Part shown: one piece after another, positions 1-7,712 of the stretch
How the letters are laid out: every line of letters begins with the position of its first letter
Position numbering within the stretch: the first letter of the stretch is position 1
DNA from: Lewinellaceae bacterium
GTDB lineage: Bacteria; Bacteroidota; Bacteroidia; Chitinophagales; Saprospiraceae
DNA: 37,815 nucleotides
Assembly (NCBI GenBank): GCA_016711435.1
Contig: JADJSY010000068.1
Span: 1-37,815 of the forward strand
Direction: 5' to 3'
Notes under the pieces: model-generated
Database searches by the model: none
What the model saw: the letters and a program-made list of their open reading frames with translations, nothing else
What the model was told of the DNA's origin: nothing
Program-made: the position numbers and the translations under genes

Positions 1-176
1 TTGACTAACCGTGCTGAAAAACCTTTTTTCATCGAAAAGCGGGTATTAAAAACAACATTCCAGACGTTTATGCCTGAACATTTGCGTTAGGAGTACCGAG
101 TGACAATTCATTTCAAACAGCGTAATTACTTTGAATGGCATACGCTTTGCTATATCACATATACAGTAATCGAAAC

Positions 177-1346
177 ATGAGAAGCATGAGAAACAACTTG
201 AAGTTTTGGTGTTTGTCTCTCGTTCTGGCATTGCCATTTGGTATGACAGCACAAAAGGACGCACCCATTCTCTTAAACAACCCGTCTTTTGAAGACCTGC
301 CCAAAATGGGCGAAACGCCGACCGGCTGGTATAATTGCGGCAAAGCAGGTGAAACGCCACCCGATGTACAACCCGGCGGCTGGACGGTTGCCAAACCCGC
401 TAACCACGGCCAAACTTACCTCGGCCTGGTAGTGCGTGACAACGAGACCTGGGAAGGGGTTGGGCAGCGCCTGAGCCGCCCGCTGGAATCCGGCCAGTGC
501 TACGAGTTCAGCCTCGATCTGTGCAGGGCCGAATTATACCTGAGCGTCAGCCGCGTCACAGGCGAGGATGTCAATTATGCCGTTCCTGCCCGTGTCCGTA
601 TCTGGGGTGGCATGGGCTATTGTGATTCCCGCGAATTGCTGGCAGAAACATCCATCATTACGAATACCCGCTGGCTTACCTTTAATTTCCGGTTCAATCC
701 GAAAGGCAACTATACTTACCTGATGATTGAGGCGTATTACAAAACCCCCATTTTGTTTCCCACCAACGGAAATATTTTGGTGGACAATGCCTCCGCCATC
801 AAACCGATTGCCTGCAATCCGGAAAAAATGCCCGATGCGAAAAAACCTGCGGTGGTTGCTAAAGCGCCCCCGAAAGTCAGCCCGACCGCTCCCAAAGTGA
901 CAACGGCCCCGAAAGTGGATACGCCTGCGCGCAAAACGGAAATCAAGCCGGCTATTGCAACCAAAATGGAGCGAAAAGTGATGAAGACGGGCAAAATATA
1001 CCGCCTGGAGCGTTTGTATTTCGATGCGAATAAGTACGACATCAAATCCGAATGCGAGCCGGAACTTTTCTCCCTCTATGATTTTCTGATCAACAACCCC
1101 GATGTGGTGATCGAAGTCGGCGGTCATACCAACAACGCCATGTGGCCCAACGAAGGTTTTGCTGAAGAACTTTCTACCAATCGCGCCAAAGCGGTAGCGA
1201 ACTGGCTGGTGAGCAAAGGGGTAGCCAATGACCGCGTTCAATACAAAGGTTACGGCTGGAAATACCCGATTCAACCCAATACAACGCCCGAAGGGAAAAA
1301 GAAGAACCAGCGGGTAGAGGTGAAGATATTGACGATGAACGGATAG
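177..1346 (+). CDS. OmpA-family envelope protein with N-terminal jelly-roll-like domain
   Basis: Predicted secreted protein of 389 aa that should tether the outer membrane or periplasm to peptidoglycan. Residues 1-25 form a signal peptide (FWCLSLVLALPFGMTAQ). Residues about 30-210 look like a carbohydrate-binding or discoidin-like beta domain, with a LNNPSFEDLP start and a GWYNCG motif. Residues 215-265 are a Pro/Ala/Lys-rich linker. Residues 277-389 are an OmpA C-terminal domain (LYFDANKYDI, GGHTNN, LSTNRAKAVANWL, YKGYGWKYP, NQRVEVKI). The usual Asp of the GHTD motif, which contacts diaminopimelate in E. coli OmpA, is Asn here (GHTNN), while the later Arg (NRAKAV) is kept. I chose 177 (MRSMRNN) because it directly precedes the signal peptide; the open frame extends upstream to 135, and 186 is also possible. 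The gene is convergent with tatD and ends in a shared hairpin region. The domain call is firm; the role of the N-terminal domain is inferred. Confidence 0.85.
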   Translation: MRSMRNNLKFWCLSLVLALPFGMTAQKDAPILLNNPSFEDLPKMGETPTGWYNCGKAGETPPDVQPGGWTVAKPANHGQTYLGLVVRDNETWEGVGQRLSRPLESGQCYEFSLDLCRAELYLSVSRVTGEDVNYAVPARVRIWGGMGYCDSRELLAETSIITNTRWLTFNFRFNPKGNYTYLMIEAYYKTPILFPTNGNILVDNASAIKPIACNPEKMPDAKKPAVVAKAPPKVSPTAPKVTTAPKVDTPARKTEIKPAIATKMERKVMKTGKIYRLERLYFDANKYDIKSECEPELFSLYDFLINNPDVVIEVGGHTNNAMWPNEGFAEELSTNRAKAVANWLVSKGVANDRVQYKGYGWKYPIQPNTTPEGKKKNQRVEVKILTMNG

Positions 1347-1349
1347 GAA

Positions 1350-1574
1350 GGTTGAGGAGTTGAGGACGCCTGCTGCGCAGGCTTGTTGAGGGGTTGAGGA
1401 GCGAAGAACAAGTTTTCTAGAATTATATAGACAGAATAGCCAAAATATTGATTATCAATATTTTGGCTATTCTTCTATATGATTTATTTAAATAATTCTT
1501 TCCCCCAATTATTGTGGATGCTTACGACGAAGCACTCTCAACCCCTCAACATTTCTCAACCTCTCAACTCCTCA
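1350..1574. repeat. Inverted-repeat element of GTTGAGGA words filling a convergent intergenic space
   Basis: The left end (1350-1401) is made of repeated GTTGAGGA-type words around a small palindrome (GCCTGCTGCGCAGGC). The right end (1537-1574) holds the same words in reverse complement and runs into the stop codon of tatD at 1572-1574. The left end begins 3 nt after the OmpA stop. A strong terminator hairpin lies between the arms. The arrangement resembles the elements at 3357-3503 and 9142-9454, although the word sequence differs. No coding capacity is seen. Confidence 0.7.
1425..1480. terminator. Bidirectional terminator hairpin between ompA-like and tatD genes
   Basis: A perfect 18-bp stem (1433-1450 with 1456-1473, loop ATTAT) is extended by 7 more base pairs (1425-1431 with 1474-1480) beyond a single unpaired C at 1432. 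It lies midway between two convergent genes and is AT-rich on both flanks, so it can end transcription from either side. It was seen directly in the sequence. Confidence 0.8.
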
Positions 1575-2342
1575 CCCAAACATCCGCAGGGCATTCGCCG
1601 TCGTCACCCGCGCAATTTGCGCCGGCGGCATCACCTTCGCTTCCGACAACATGTCAGCTGTCTGCACGATATAGGCGCTTTCATTGCGTTTGCCCCGGTA
1701 AGGCACCGGCGGCAGGTAAGGCGCGTCCGTTTCCAGTACAATATGTTCGAGTGGTATTTCCCGCAGGATAACGGGCAGTTCCGATTTAGGATACGTGATG
1801 GTACCGCCTATGCCGAGCATAAAACCCAGGCCGATCATTTCCCGGGCTTCCTCCAAAGTGCCTGAAAAACAGTGAAATATGCCGCGCAGGCGCCCGTCCT
1901 GCCCTTTTCTGACCAACTCGATACACTCCCGGTTGCTTTCCCGCGAATGAATAATAATCGGGCGGCCCAGGTCTTTGGCCCACTCTATCTGGCGCGCAAA
2001 AGCGATCTGCTGAATCTCCAGCGTCGTTTTATCCCAGTACAAATCGATCCCGGTTTCTCCGATGCCTGCCCAGGCGCGCTGCCCGAGCCAATGCTCCACC
2101 AGTTCCAGTTCTTTCAGATACGTATCAGGCTGGACGTGGCTGGGGTGCAAACCCATCATGGCAAAACAATGCTCCGGGAACGCTGCTTCCAATGCCAGCA
2201 TACCTTCAATAGATTCTCCGTCGATATTGGGTAAATACATGCGCACCACGCCGGCAGCAATGGCGCGTTGTACCATGTCGTGCCGGTCTGCATCAAATTT
2301 GGGGGAGTAGAGGTGCGCGTGGGTGTCGATAAGTTGCTGCAT
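1572..2342 (-). CDS. TatD family metal-dependent hydrolase (3'-5' DNase type)
   Basis: A 256-aa cytoplasmic TIM-barrel metallo-hydrolase of normal family length. TatD enzymes are Mg-dependent exonucleases acting on DNA/RNA, linked to DNA repair and degradation. Visible motifs in order are DTHAHL near the N-terminus (metal-binding His 8 and 10), GETGIDLYW (metal-bridging Glu), IIIHSRESN, FHCFSG, and ETDAPYLPP (catalytic Asp), followed by NALRMFG at the end. The ATG at 2342 gives a complete first beta-strand and there is no upstream in-frame alternative. It is transcribed towards the OmpA-like gene, and no cotranscribed partner is seen upstream. The family assignment is secure; the exact substrate cannot be read from sequence. 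Confidence 0.95.
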   Translation of the reverse strand: MQQLIDTHAHLYSPKFDADRHDMVQRAIAAGVVRMYLPNIDGESIEGMLALEAAFPEHCFAMMGLHPSHVQPDTYLKELELVEHWLGQRAWAGIGETGIDLYWDKTTLEIQQIAFARQIEWAKDLGRPIIIHSRESNRECIELVRKGQDGRLRGIFHCFSGTLEEAREMIGLGFMLGIGGTITYPKSELPVILREIPLEHIVLETDAPYLPPVPYRGKRNESAYIVQTADMLSEAKVMPPAQIARVTTANALRMFG

Positions 2343-2713
2343 GATGGGAAGGGCAAAATGGCAAATGGGTAATGAAAATCAATGAGTTGTATGAAATAAA
2401 CAGATTATTTGCAGGGCGAAGGTAGGGACATTTTTATGCAGATAAGACCCGGGAAGGGTTTGAAATCTTGAGGTCACAAATTGTGGCCTCAAGTTGGACG
2501 TTAGCAAATGGCATCACATTTTGTGATAGCACTTAAAAGTTACGTCTTCGATGGGGCTCTTTCCTAAAAAGAGGGTCTTACTATGAAAGATTACTACCTA
2601 AAAAAGAAGACAAATTATAGAAAGAATGATTTTATTTAAACTTTTTGTTTGAAAATTTATCAAAATTTTTCATTTTTGTCCTTTCAAATCCTATAATCCA
2701 ACACGCTGACAAA
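2343..2713. other. Intergenic stretch with two palindromes
   Basis: This divergent spacer lies between tatD and the decayed ORF6N gene and holds no credible ORF. It contains a 27-nt palindrome at 2467-2493 (CTTGAGG and CCTCAAG arms around CACAA/TTGTG) and a shorter one at about 2512-2526 (ATCACA, TTT, TGTGAT). The two share the core CACA/TGTG and could be regulator sites or small hairpins. The last 100 nt are AT-rich and probably held the promoter of the broken gene. Confidence 0.5.
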
Positions 2714-3233
2714 ATGGAACTACAAATTATTCACTCTAAAATTCATATCGTACGTGGCGAACGTGTTATACTCGACTTTGATTTGGCTACATTGTATGAC
2801 GTGGAAACCCGGACATTGAAACAATCTGTCCAGCGGAATACCGGGCGACTTCCCGATGATTTTATGTTTGAACTCTCAGAGGCAGAAATTTGAGCAATGA
2901 TCACATTTTGGGAGGCACCATCCCTATGCTTTACCGAATAGGAGGAGCCTTATGCTTTCGGGTGGAATGCTTTACATCTCAGTGAAAAAAGCAATCGATA
3001 CCAACATTGCAATTATGAGGGCTTTGTAATTCTTCGGCGCTATGCCTATGACCTTTGCAGAATTAGTGGAAGTGGTTTTATCTCACAACAAAGAGCTTGC
3101 CGACATCAATGAAGTGCTGAAATGGTTGGGCGAAGAAAACCAAACCCGGGCAGATGAAATAGCAGCCTTGCGAATTAAGGACGAAGCGCCTGCCGATGAG
3201 CCACAGCGTCCTCGCATTGGGTTTAAAAAGTGA
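2714..3233 (+). pseudogene. Decayed ORF6N-domain protein
   Basis: The intact N-terminal part (MELQIIHSKIHIVRGERVIL and on through LATLYDVETRTLKQSVQRN and FMFELSEAEI) is a typical ORF6N domain, a DNA-binding module related to phage antirepressor-like proteins and common on Bacteroidota chromosomes. After codon 59 the frame stops. Remains of the rest can be read in shifting frames: GGT..PYAFTE near 2912-2930, GVAMLSG near 2938-2965, KAIDTNIAIMRAF near 2990-3027, then MTFAELVEVVLSHNKELADI to the usual RIGFKK end at about 3230. An in-frame TGA and several shifts are needed to join these parts, so this is true decay and not a single error. Downstream is a tRNA operon on the opposite strand. Confidence 0.8.
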
Positions 3234-3242
3234 TATGGAAAT

Positions 3243-3267
3243 AAAAAAGCCGCCTGAAAAGACGGCT
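3243..3267 (-). terminator. Rho-independent terminator of the tRNA unit
   Basis: Read on the minus strand, AGCCGTCT pairs with AGGCGGCT (one G-T pair, 4-nt loop) and is followed directly by a run of T. It begins 9 nt after the 3' end of tRNA-Pro, which fits the end of a Thr-Pro tRNA transcript. Confidence 0.8.
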
Positions 3268-3275
3268 GGAAACAG

Positions 3276-3349
3276 TCGGGATGACTGGATTCGAACCAGC
3301 GACCTCGTCGTCCCGAACGACGCGCGCTACCGGGCTGCGCTACATCCCG
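3276..3349 (-). tRNA. tRNA-Pro (anticodon CGG)
   Basis: A 74-nt cloverleaf on the minus strand. The acceptor stem CGGGATG pairs with CATCCCG, the anticodon stem CGTCG/CGACG closes the loop TTCGGGA giving anticodon CGG, and the T-arm contains GGTTCGAATCC. The discriminator base is A and CCA is not encoded. It decodes CCG. It lies downstream of tRNA-Thr with a hairpin element between them, and a terminator follows. Confidence 0.95.
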
Positions 3350-3356
3350 CGCTTTT

Positions 3357-3503
3357 TTAGAGGTGAGAAGTGAGAGGGTGAGAGGTGAGAGCCGATTTCG
3401 ATTACACCTGACTACGTTTGGCATTCATCATTAGGGTGCCAAGGATTGTGAGGTCTAATCGAAGTCGGCTCTCACTTCTCACTTTCTCACCTCTCACTTC
3501 TAA
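3357..3503. repeat. Inverted-repeat element (GTGAGAG type) between two tRNA genes
   Basis: Two arms of about 67 nt (3357-3423 and 3436-3503) are reverse complements at roughly 85% by eye, with a loop of about 12 nt. The outer 33 nt (3359-3391) consist of GTGAGAG/GTGAGAAG words and are identical to 9142-9174. The inner part is distinct (GCCGATTTCGATTA paired with TAATCGAAGTCGGC), and the loop is closed by TTTGGCA/TGCCAA as in the 9.2-kb copy. It lies between tRNA-Thr and tRNA-Pro, so it would be transcribed as a large hairpin within the tRNA precursor. Confidence 0.85.
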
Positions 3504-3508
3504 AAATG

Positions 3509-3580
3509 AGCCACTCAAGGGATTTGAACCCTCGACCTGCTGATTACGAATCAGCTGCTCTACCGCTGAGCTAAAGTGGC
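3509..3580 (-). tRNA. tRNA-Thr (anticodon CGT)
   Basis: A 72-nt cloverleaf on the minus strand. The acceptor GCCACTT pairs with GAGTGGC (one G-T pair), the anticodon stem GCTGA/TCAGC closes the loop TTCGTAA giving anticodon CGT, and the T-arm has GGTTCAAATCC. The discriminator is T and CCA is not encoded. It decodes ACG and is the first tRNA of a two-tRNA unit. Confidence 0.95.
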
Positions 3581-3661
3581 GTTAATGCCGGCAATCCATA
3601 TTCAAGGATAATGCCAAAAACCGGGTGCTATCCGCAGCGGCGACAAAGATAGATGGGCACA

Positions 3662-3702
3662 ACAAAAATCCCGAATTTTTCACACAGGAAAAATTCGGGA
3701 TT
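3662..3702 (-). terminator. Terminator downstream of the M23 peptidase gene
   Basis: A perfect 15-bp stem (3667-3681 with 3688-3702) has a 6-nt loop and is followed on the minus strand by TTTTTG. It lies 52 nt beyond the stop codon of the minus-strand peptidase gene and shields the tRNA genes from read-through. Confidence 0.85.
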
Positions 3703-3725
3703 ACTTATGCTTCTTACTTCGGTGT

Positions 3726-3754
3726 AATAACCAATAACCAATAACTGATAACCT
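3726..3754. repeat. Short tandem-word repeat (AACCAAT type)
   Basis: The words CCAATAA, CCAATAA and CTGATAA are repeated in tandem, ending directly at the stop codon of the M23 gene (3755-3757). A near-identical stretch lies at 25064-25086 just before the MBL nuclease gene. I see no reverse-complement partner nearby. Confidence 0.6.
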
Positions 3755-5173
3755 CTACGGAATCACCTTCTGAAAAGGATCAAATACAAACACATCTTCC
3801 TGCGTGGCTGCTGTTTCGTGCTGGTGGGTGCGGTATTGCACACCGTTCAGTTTTTGCATCAGGCTGTCGCGCACCACTTTGAACTGATCGAAAGCCGCCC
3901 CGGTAATGGGTTGCGGTTGTGGCAGGTTGAGGCGCAGGTGGTCGACCTGCTGGCCGTTTTTCCAGAAACGGAAACAAACGTGCGGGCCGGTGGCTAAGCC
4001 GGTGGAGCCGACAAAGCCGATGGTCTGGCCCTGCGCAACGCGGGTGCCGGGGCGGATGCCTTTGGCGAAGCCGCTCATATGCAGGTATTGCGTTTCGTAG
4101 GTTTTATCGTGGCGTAGTTTTACGAAATTGCCGTTTCCGCCGCGGCGGGTTGCTTCCACCACGGTGCCTTCTGCAACGGCCATGATAGGTGTGCCGTGCG
4201 GAGCGGCATAGTCGGTGCCGAAGTGCGCTTTATGGTAACCCAGGATAGGGTGGAGGCGGTTGCGGTTGTAGCGGCTGCTAATGCGGCTGAATTTGACCGG
4301 CGATTTGAGGAATGCCTTGCGGGCAGGGCGACCTTCAAAATCGAAGTAATTGGTTTTTTCGTCCGGGCGCTCAAAATTGAAGGCGTAGAATTCTTTGCCT
4401 TCGCGCTCGTACATGGCTGCGATAATTTTACCGGTACCCACCGGCTCGCCTTCCACAATATGTTGTTCGTATACCACTTTAAAACGGTCGCCTTGTTTCT
4501 GGTGGTAAAAATCCACGGAAGAAGCCAGCACGTCGATCATGCCGTCGGCCAATTCATCGCTCAGGCCATTGTCCGTCAGCGCTTGCCAGAAACTCGTTTC
4601 CAACACGCCGGATGCGGCTACGATTTCGATTTTCATATCCCGTTGCACCCGCTCCACCTGGTAAGGCGCTTTCAGGTTGAACACCACGTATTCGTAAGGA
4701 GACGGCTCATACACCATGAAATCGGGATGAGCGCCTTGCTGTTTGGCCAGAAAATGCAGGCCGCGGCCCATGCGCATGGATGAGATGTTGAATTTGCCCT
4801 TGCACTGTTCCACGATGCTGTTGACCTGCGGGTAACTGAGACCGCGTGACATGAGCAGTTCGCCGAGTACATCGCCTGATTTCAGGGTAGTTTCTGAAAC
4901 CTCGAATTCATCCAGGGCAAAACCCCAGCGCAGGTGAGCGGGAATAACAGGCAGTTCACCGAGGGTGGGCGGAGCCAGAAGCAAAGCGGCTGACTGGCGA
5001 TTGGAAGTGAGTTGCAGGGTAGCGGCGAATAAGCCAAATGTAATAGCGACACCTGATGCGACGATGAGTTTTTTATTTTTCCACGTCTTAGTCAGGCGCC
5101 GCAGCCAATGCTGCGGCTTTGAATTGGTTGTGTTCACGTTGTGTGTAAGATTAGAATTGGTTATTAAAATCAA
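3755..5173 (-). CDS. M23-family peptidoglycan metallopeptidase with His-to-Cys ligand change
   Basis: A 472-aa membrane-anchored cell-wall hydrolase. Residues 36-54 form a single N-terminal membrane segment. Residues 95-145 (TLKSGDVLGELL, MRMGRGLHFL) resemble the LysM-like or inhibitory domain of OapA/Csd3-type endopeptidases. Residues 300-415 are the M23 (LytM) domain: HFGTDYAAPHGTP (His317, Asp321), LHMS (His365) and GPHVCFRF (His398, Cys400). In canonical enzymes the last motif is HxH, and its second His binds zinc; here it is Cys, which could still ligate zinc. From memory this HVC form recurs in Bacteroidota relatives. The ATG at 5173 is the only Met before the membrane segment. Cleavage of peptide cross-links is expected; the bond is not determined. 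A strong terminator follows. Confidence 0.9.
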   Translation of the reverse strand: MILITNSNLTHNVNTTNSKPQHWLRRLTKTWKNKKLIVASGVAITFGLFAATLQLTSNRQSAALLLAPPTLGELPVIPAHLRWGFALDEFEVSETTLKSGDVLGELLMSRGLSYPQVNSIVEQCKGKFNISSMRMGRGLHFLAKQQGAHPDFMVYEPSPYEYVVFNLKAPYQVERVQRDMKIEIVAASGVLETSFWQALTDNGLSDELADGMIDVLASSVDFYHQKQGDRFKVVYEQHIVEGEPVGTGKIIAAMYEREGKEFYAFNFERPDEKTNYFDFEGRPARKAFLKSPVKFSRISSRYNRNRLHPILGYHKAHFGTDYAAPHGTPIMAVAEGTVVEATRRGGNGNFVKLRHDKTYETQYLHMSGFAKGIRPGTRVAQGQTIGFVGSTGLATGPHVCFRFWKNGQQVDHLRLNLPQPQPITGAAFDQFKVVRDSLMQKLNGVQYRTHQHETAATQEDVFVFDPFQKVIP

Positions 5174-5548
5174 GCACAGTCATTGCGAACACTCATACTG
5201 CGCTCCAAAGGCGAAGGATGAGTGTCTGCCTGGTCTTCGGCGGGGATTCGACTGACTGGCTTAGAGGCAAAAATAGAATTGCATTCCGGTTTTTTATCAA
5301 TTGTCACCGGAAAATTAACTAAAGGCCCGTTCCTTAACAATTCCGGCCGCCGCTTATATATATGAGGTATTGTAGTATAAATGTCTATAAGTCAATTTAT
5401 TATGTAAGAAAATTTTCAGTTTTGAAGCATAAAACAACTGATTTATTTTTTTTATATACAATGGCTGTTTACAGCAAAAAACCGGAAGAAACGGGGTGAA
5501 CCGGCATTCCGGCGTATCTTGCAACGCTACAAAAGCAAGCTACTGCCG
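5174..5548. other. Divergent intergenic region, no gene seen
   Basis: This spacer separates the M23 gene (minus) from the laminin-B/CHU_C gene (plus). The half nearest the latter (about 5355-5470) is strongly AT-rich and presumably carries its promoter. The closest match to a Bacteroidota -7 box is CAGTTTTG near 5418, one mismatch from TAnnTTTG. No ORF, RNA gene or strong hairpin is seen. Confidence 0.4.
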
Positions 5549-7255
5549 ATGCGATTTTTCAAGATGCTGATCCTGTTCCTGATTCCCTTCACCGTCCCGG
5601 CGCAACAAAGCGCCTTCGATACGGACAATGAAGATTGGGGCGCAGAAGGTGATCCGCTCGGCCCGCTAGCCGGTTGGTCGCCCGTGGGCGGATTCCCGGA
5701 CGGGCATATCCGGGTGACGGATGCTGCCACCGGGGGTACCTGGTATTTTCTGGCGCCTGCTAAATTCAGGGGTAATAAATGCGGCGCATATGACCATATG
5801 TTCAGTTACGATCAATTTACCAGCGATACCAGCGACCAGATTTTACTGGGCGACCGGGCGGATGTTGAAATCTGGGGGGACAACCTGAAACTGATGTTTG
5901 ACAACGCTGAAAACCCCGGACTCAACTGGACGCATTATGACATCCTGCTTCGGGAAGATGCCGGTTGGCGGCTGAATACCTTGAACGGCCCTGTACCGAC
6001 GGAGGCAGAATTCCGCATTGTGTTATCCAATATCACCAAACTCCGAATCAAAGGTGAATACCGCCCATCGAGCGACTTCGGCGGACTCGACAATGTGATT
6101 CTGCAAAATAATTTTGAATTTGATCTGGATGGCGATGACAGCAGCGGCGCCACAGGAGGCGATTTCGCTTCGGATACGCTTTGCATACCGGAAGGTCCGG
6201 TTGCGGATTCGGATGTTGTGCTTGTTTCAGAATTAGCAGTTGATTCGATGGTCATCCGGGTACTCGGCGCAGATGAAAACGATCTGCTGGTAGCGGGCGT
6301 TTTGCCGCCCGGGGTTTCCGTAGCGCCGGGCTCCGCTCCGGGTCGTATCGTGTTGGTCAACCATGGAAACGCGTCGAACGCCGATTTTATAGATGCTTTA
6401 CTGTCGATTCAATACCGGGATATTTCGCCCGATCCGGTTCGGGGAGAAAGGCTGATCGGGGTGCAGGTATTTACGGAATGCGGCGACATGGGGATTCATT
6501 TTGCCTACCTGCGCATCTTTCCGCCCCCCGACGCCGGAATGGATGGAGATACGATGATTTGTGTTAATAGCGGGCTGCTCGACCTGAAAATAGCGCTTGG
6601 CGGTTTGCCCGATGCAGGCGGTTTCTGGTCGCCCCGACCGGCCGCAGGAGCAGGTTCTTTCAATCCTTTGAGAGATCAGCCAGGCAACTATTTTTACATC
6701 ATTGCTCCGGTGGGCGAATGCCCGGGTGATACTGCCCTGGTTGCGGTATCCGTCGAATATCCCCCCGAATTACAGCCGGACACAACGCTTTGTTATTCCG
6801 ACACGCTTTTGTTGTCGGCGCCGGAAACTGTGCGGGAATGGCGATGGAACGATGGCAGCCAACGCCGCGACTTATCCGTTACTTTTCCGGGAACCTACAC
6901 GTTGACAGGCAATACCGAACACTGCGTATTTGCTGATAGTATTCAGGTCAGTTTTTTTACCTGCGACCCATGCATCTGGTATGCGCCGAATGTGTTTTCA
7001 CCGAATGATGACGGCGTCAACGACCGCTGGCGCATCTTTATGCCATGCCTTTGGCAACGTTTTCGCCTCGAAGTATTTGACCGCTGGGGCAGTCTCGTTT
7101 TTGCGGCAGATGACCCGGAAACAGATTGGGACGGATACCGGCAGGCTGGAAATCCTGCGCCGGGTGTGTATATCTGGCGACTGGAATGGGTCGGCGAACT
7201 TTTAGGGTCGCCACAGACTTACCAGGCGTCCGGTGATGTGACGATTGTACGCTAA
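5549..7255 (+). CDS. Secreted laminin-B-domain protein with gliding/T9SS C-terminal domain (CHU_C)
   Basis: A 568-aa extracellular protein. The signal peptide is MRFFKMLILFLIPFTVPAQQ; I start at the ATG at 5549 rather than the upstream TTG at 5519 because the signal peptide begins there. Residues 25-190 match a laminin B (laminin IV type A) domain (GHIRVTDAATGGTWYFLAPAKF, GDRADVEIWG, WTHYDILLREDAGW, LSNITKLRIKGEY, GGLDNVIL), usually an adhesive module. The middle has beta-rich segments with paired Cys. The C-terminus (CDPCIWYAPNVFSPNDDGVNDRW and on to FDRWGSLVF, APGVYIWRLEW) is the CHU_C domain that directs type IX secretion in Bacteroidota. An adhesin or matrix role is inferred. It stands alone with its own upstream region. 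Confidence 0.85.
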   Translation: MRFFKMLILFLIPFTVPAQQSAFDTDNEDWGAEGDPLGPLAGWSPVGGFPDGHIRVTDAATGGTWYFLAPAKFRGNKCGAYDHMFSYDQFTSDTSDQILLGDRADVEIWGDNLKLMFDNAENPGLNWTHYDILLREDAGWRLNTLNGPVPTEAEFRIVLSNITKLRIKGEYRPSSDFGGLDNVILQNNFEFDLDGDDSSGATGGDFASDTLCIPEGPVADSDVVLVSELAVDSMVIRVLGADENDLLVAGVLPPGVSVAPGSAPGRIVLVNHGNASNADFIDALLSIQYRDISPDPVRGERLIGVQVFTECGDMGIHFAYLRIFPPPDAGMDGDTMICVNSGLLDLKIALGGLPDAGGFWSPRPAAGAGSFNPLRDQPGNYFYIIAPVGECPGDTALVAVSVEYPPELQPDTTLCYSDTLLLSAPETVREWRWNDGSQRRDLSVTFPGTYTLTGNTEHCVFADSIQVSFFTCDPCIWYAPNVFSPNDDGVNDRWRIFMPCLWQRFRLEVFDRWGSLVFAADDPETDWDGYRQAGNPAPGVYIWRLEWVGELLGSPQTYQASGDVTIVR

Positions 7256-7448
7256 ACAGTGATTTTAAGAATAATATTGAACTTTATAATTTTTTAAATC
7301 TCAAATTTGGTTCTTGTTAAATAAAATGCAATAAATTTATCCGTTCCTGCAAAAGTCAAATATAAAAGTATCATTATTTAACCGCCTCCCGCCTTGTTTT
7401 CTGGTAGCGATTCCATGACAAACAGGTGGGAAAAAACAATTAAGGCCT

Positions 7449-7690
7449 ATGCTCACTGTACGTCAATTACTCTCTGGAAAACCTCAAAATACCGTGTATT
7501 CGGTGCGCCCCGACCTCAGAATATCGAGGACTGCATGAAAATGATGTCCGAAAAAAGGATTCGCCACCTGCCCGTGGTAGAAGACCAAAAAGTAGTCGGT
7601 ATCCTGAGTGTCAGCGATATTGTTACGGCTATTATGCACGAACAGGAAAACCGGATTCAAAGCCTGGAGCAGTATATTACGGGGTATTAA
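7449..7690 (+). pseudogene. CBS-domain protein reduced by internal deletion
   Basis: The start (MLTVRQLLSGKPQNTVYSVRPD, reading from the ATG at 7449) is the N-terminus of a two-CBS signalling protein of about 140-150 aa. The end, in another frame, is the second CBS domain (NIEDCMKMMSEKRIRHLPVV, GILSVSDIVTAI, then a helix ending LEQYITGY). The join occurs near 7515-7523, where the first CBS repeat changes directly into the second. Most of CBS1 and the linker are missing and the frame is lost. Recombination between the two similar CBS repeats would produce exactly this. CBS pairs normally bind adenosyl ligands; this remnant should not. An ORF from 7394 exists but its N-terminal part is out of frame. 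Confidence 0.8.
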
Positions 7691-7712
7691 ATTCACTCTC
7701 AACTATAAAAAT

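Noticed and set aside
1..90. Possible C-terminal fragment of an upstream gene (frame open from base 1 to a TAG at 88-90)
   Set aside because: Thirty codons with no recognisable pattern are too little to support a partial gene.
534..1274. Long minus-strand ORF (246 aa) opposite the OmpA-like gene
   Set aside because: It lies wholly antisense to a gene with clear domains, and its own translation shows no domain, signal or family pattern.
7394..7690. Intact 98-aa single-CBS protein starting at 7394
   Set aside because: The first 40 residues are out-of-frame translation of the true CBS1 start at 7449, so the ORF is a product of the deletion.
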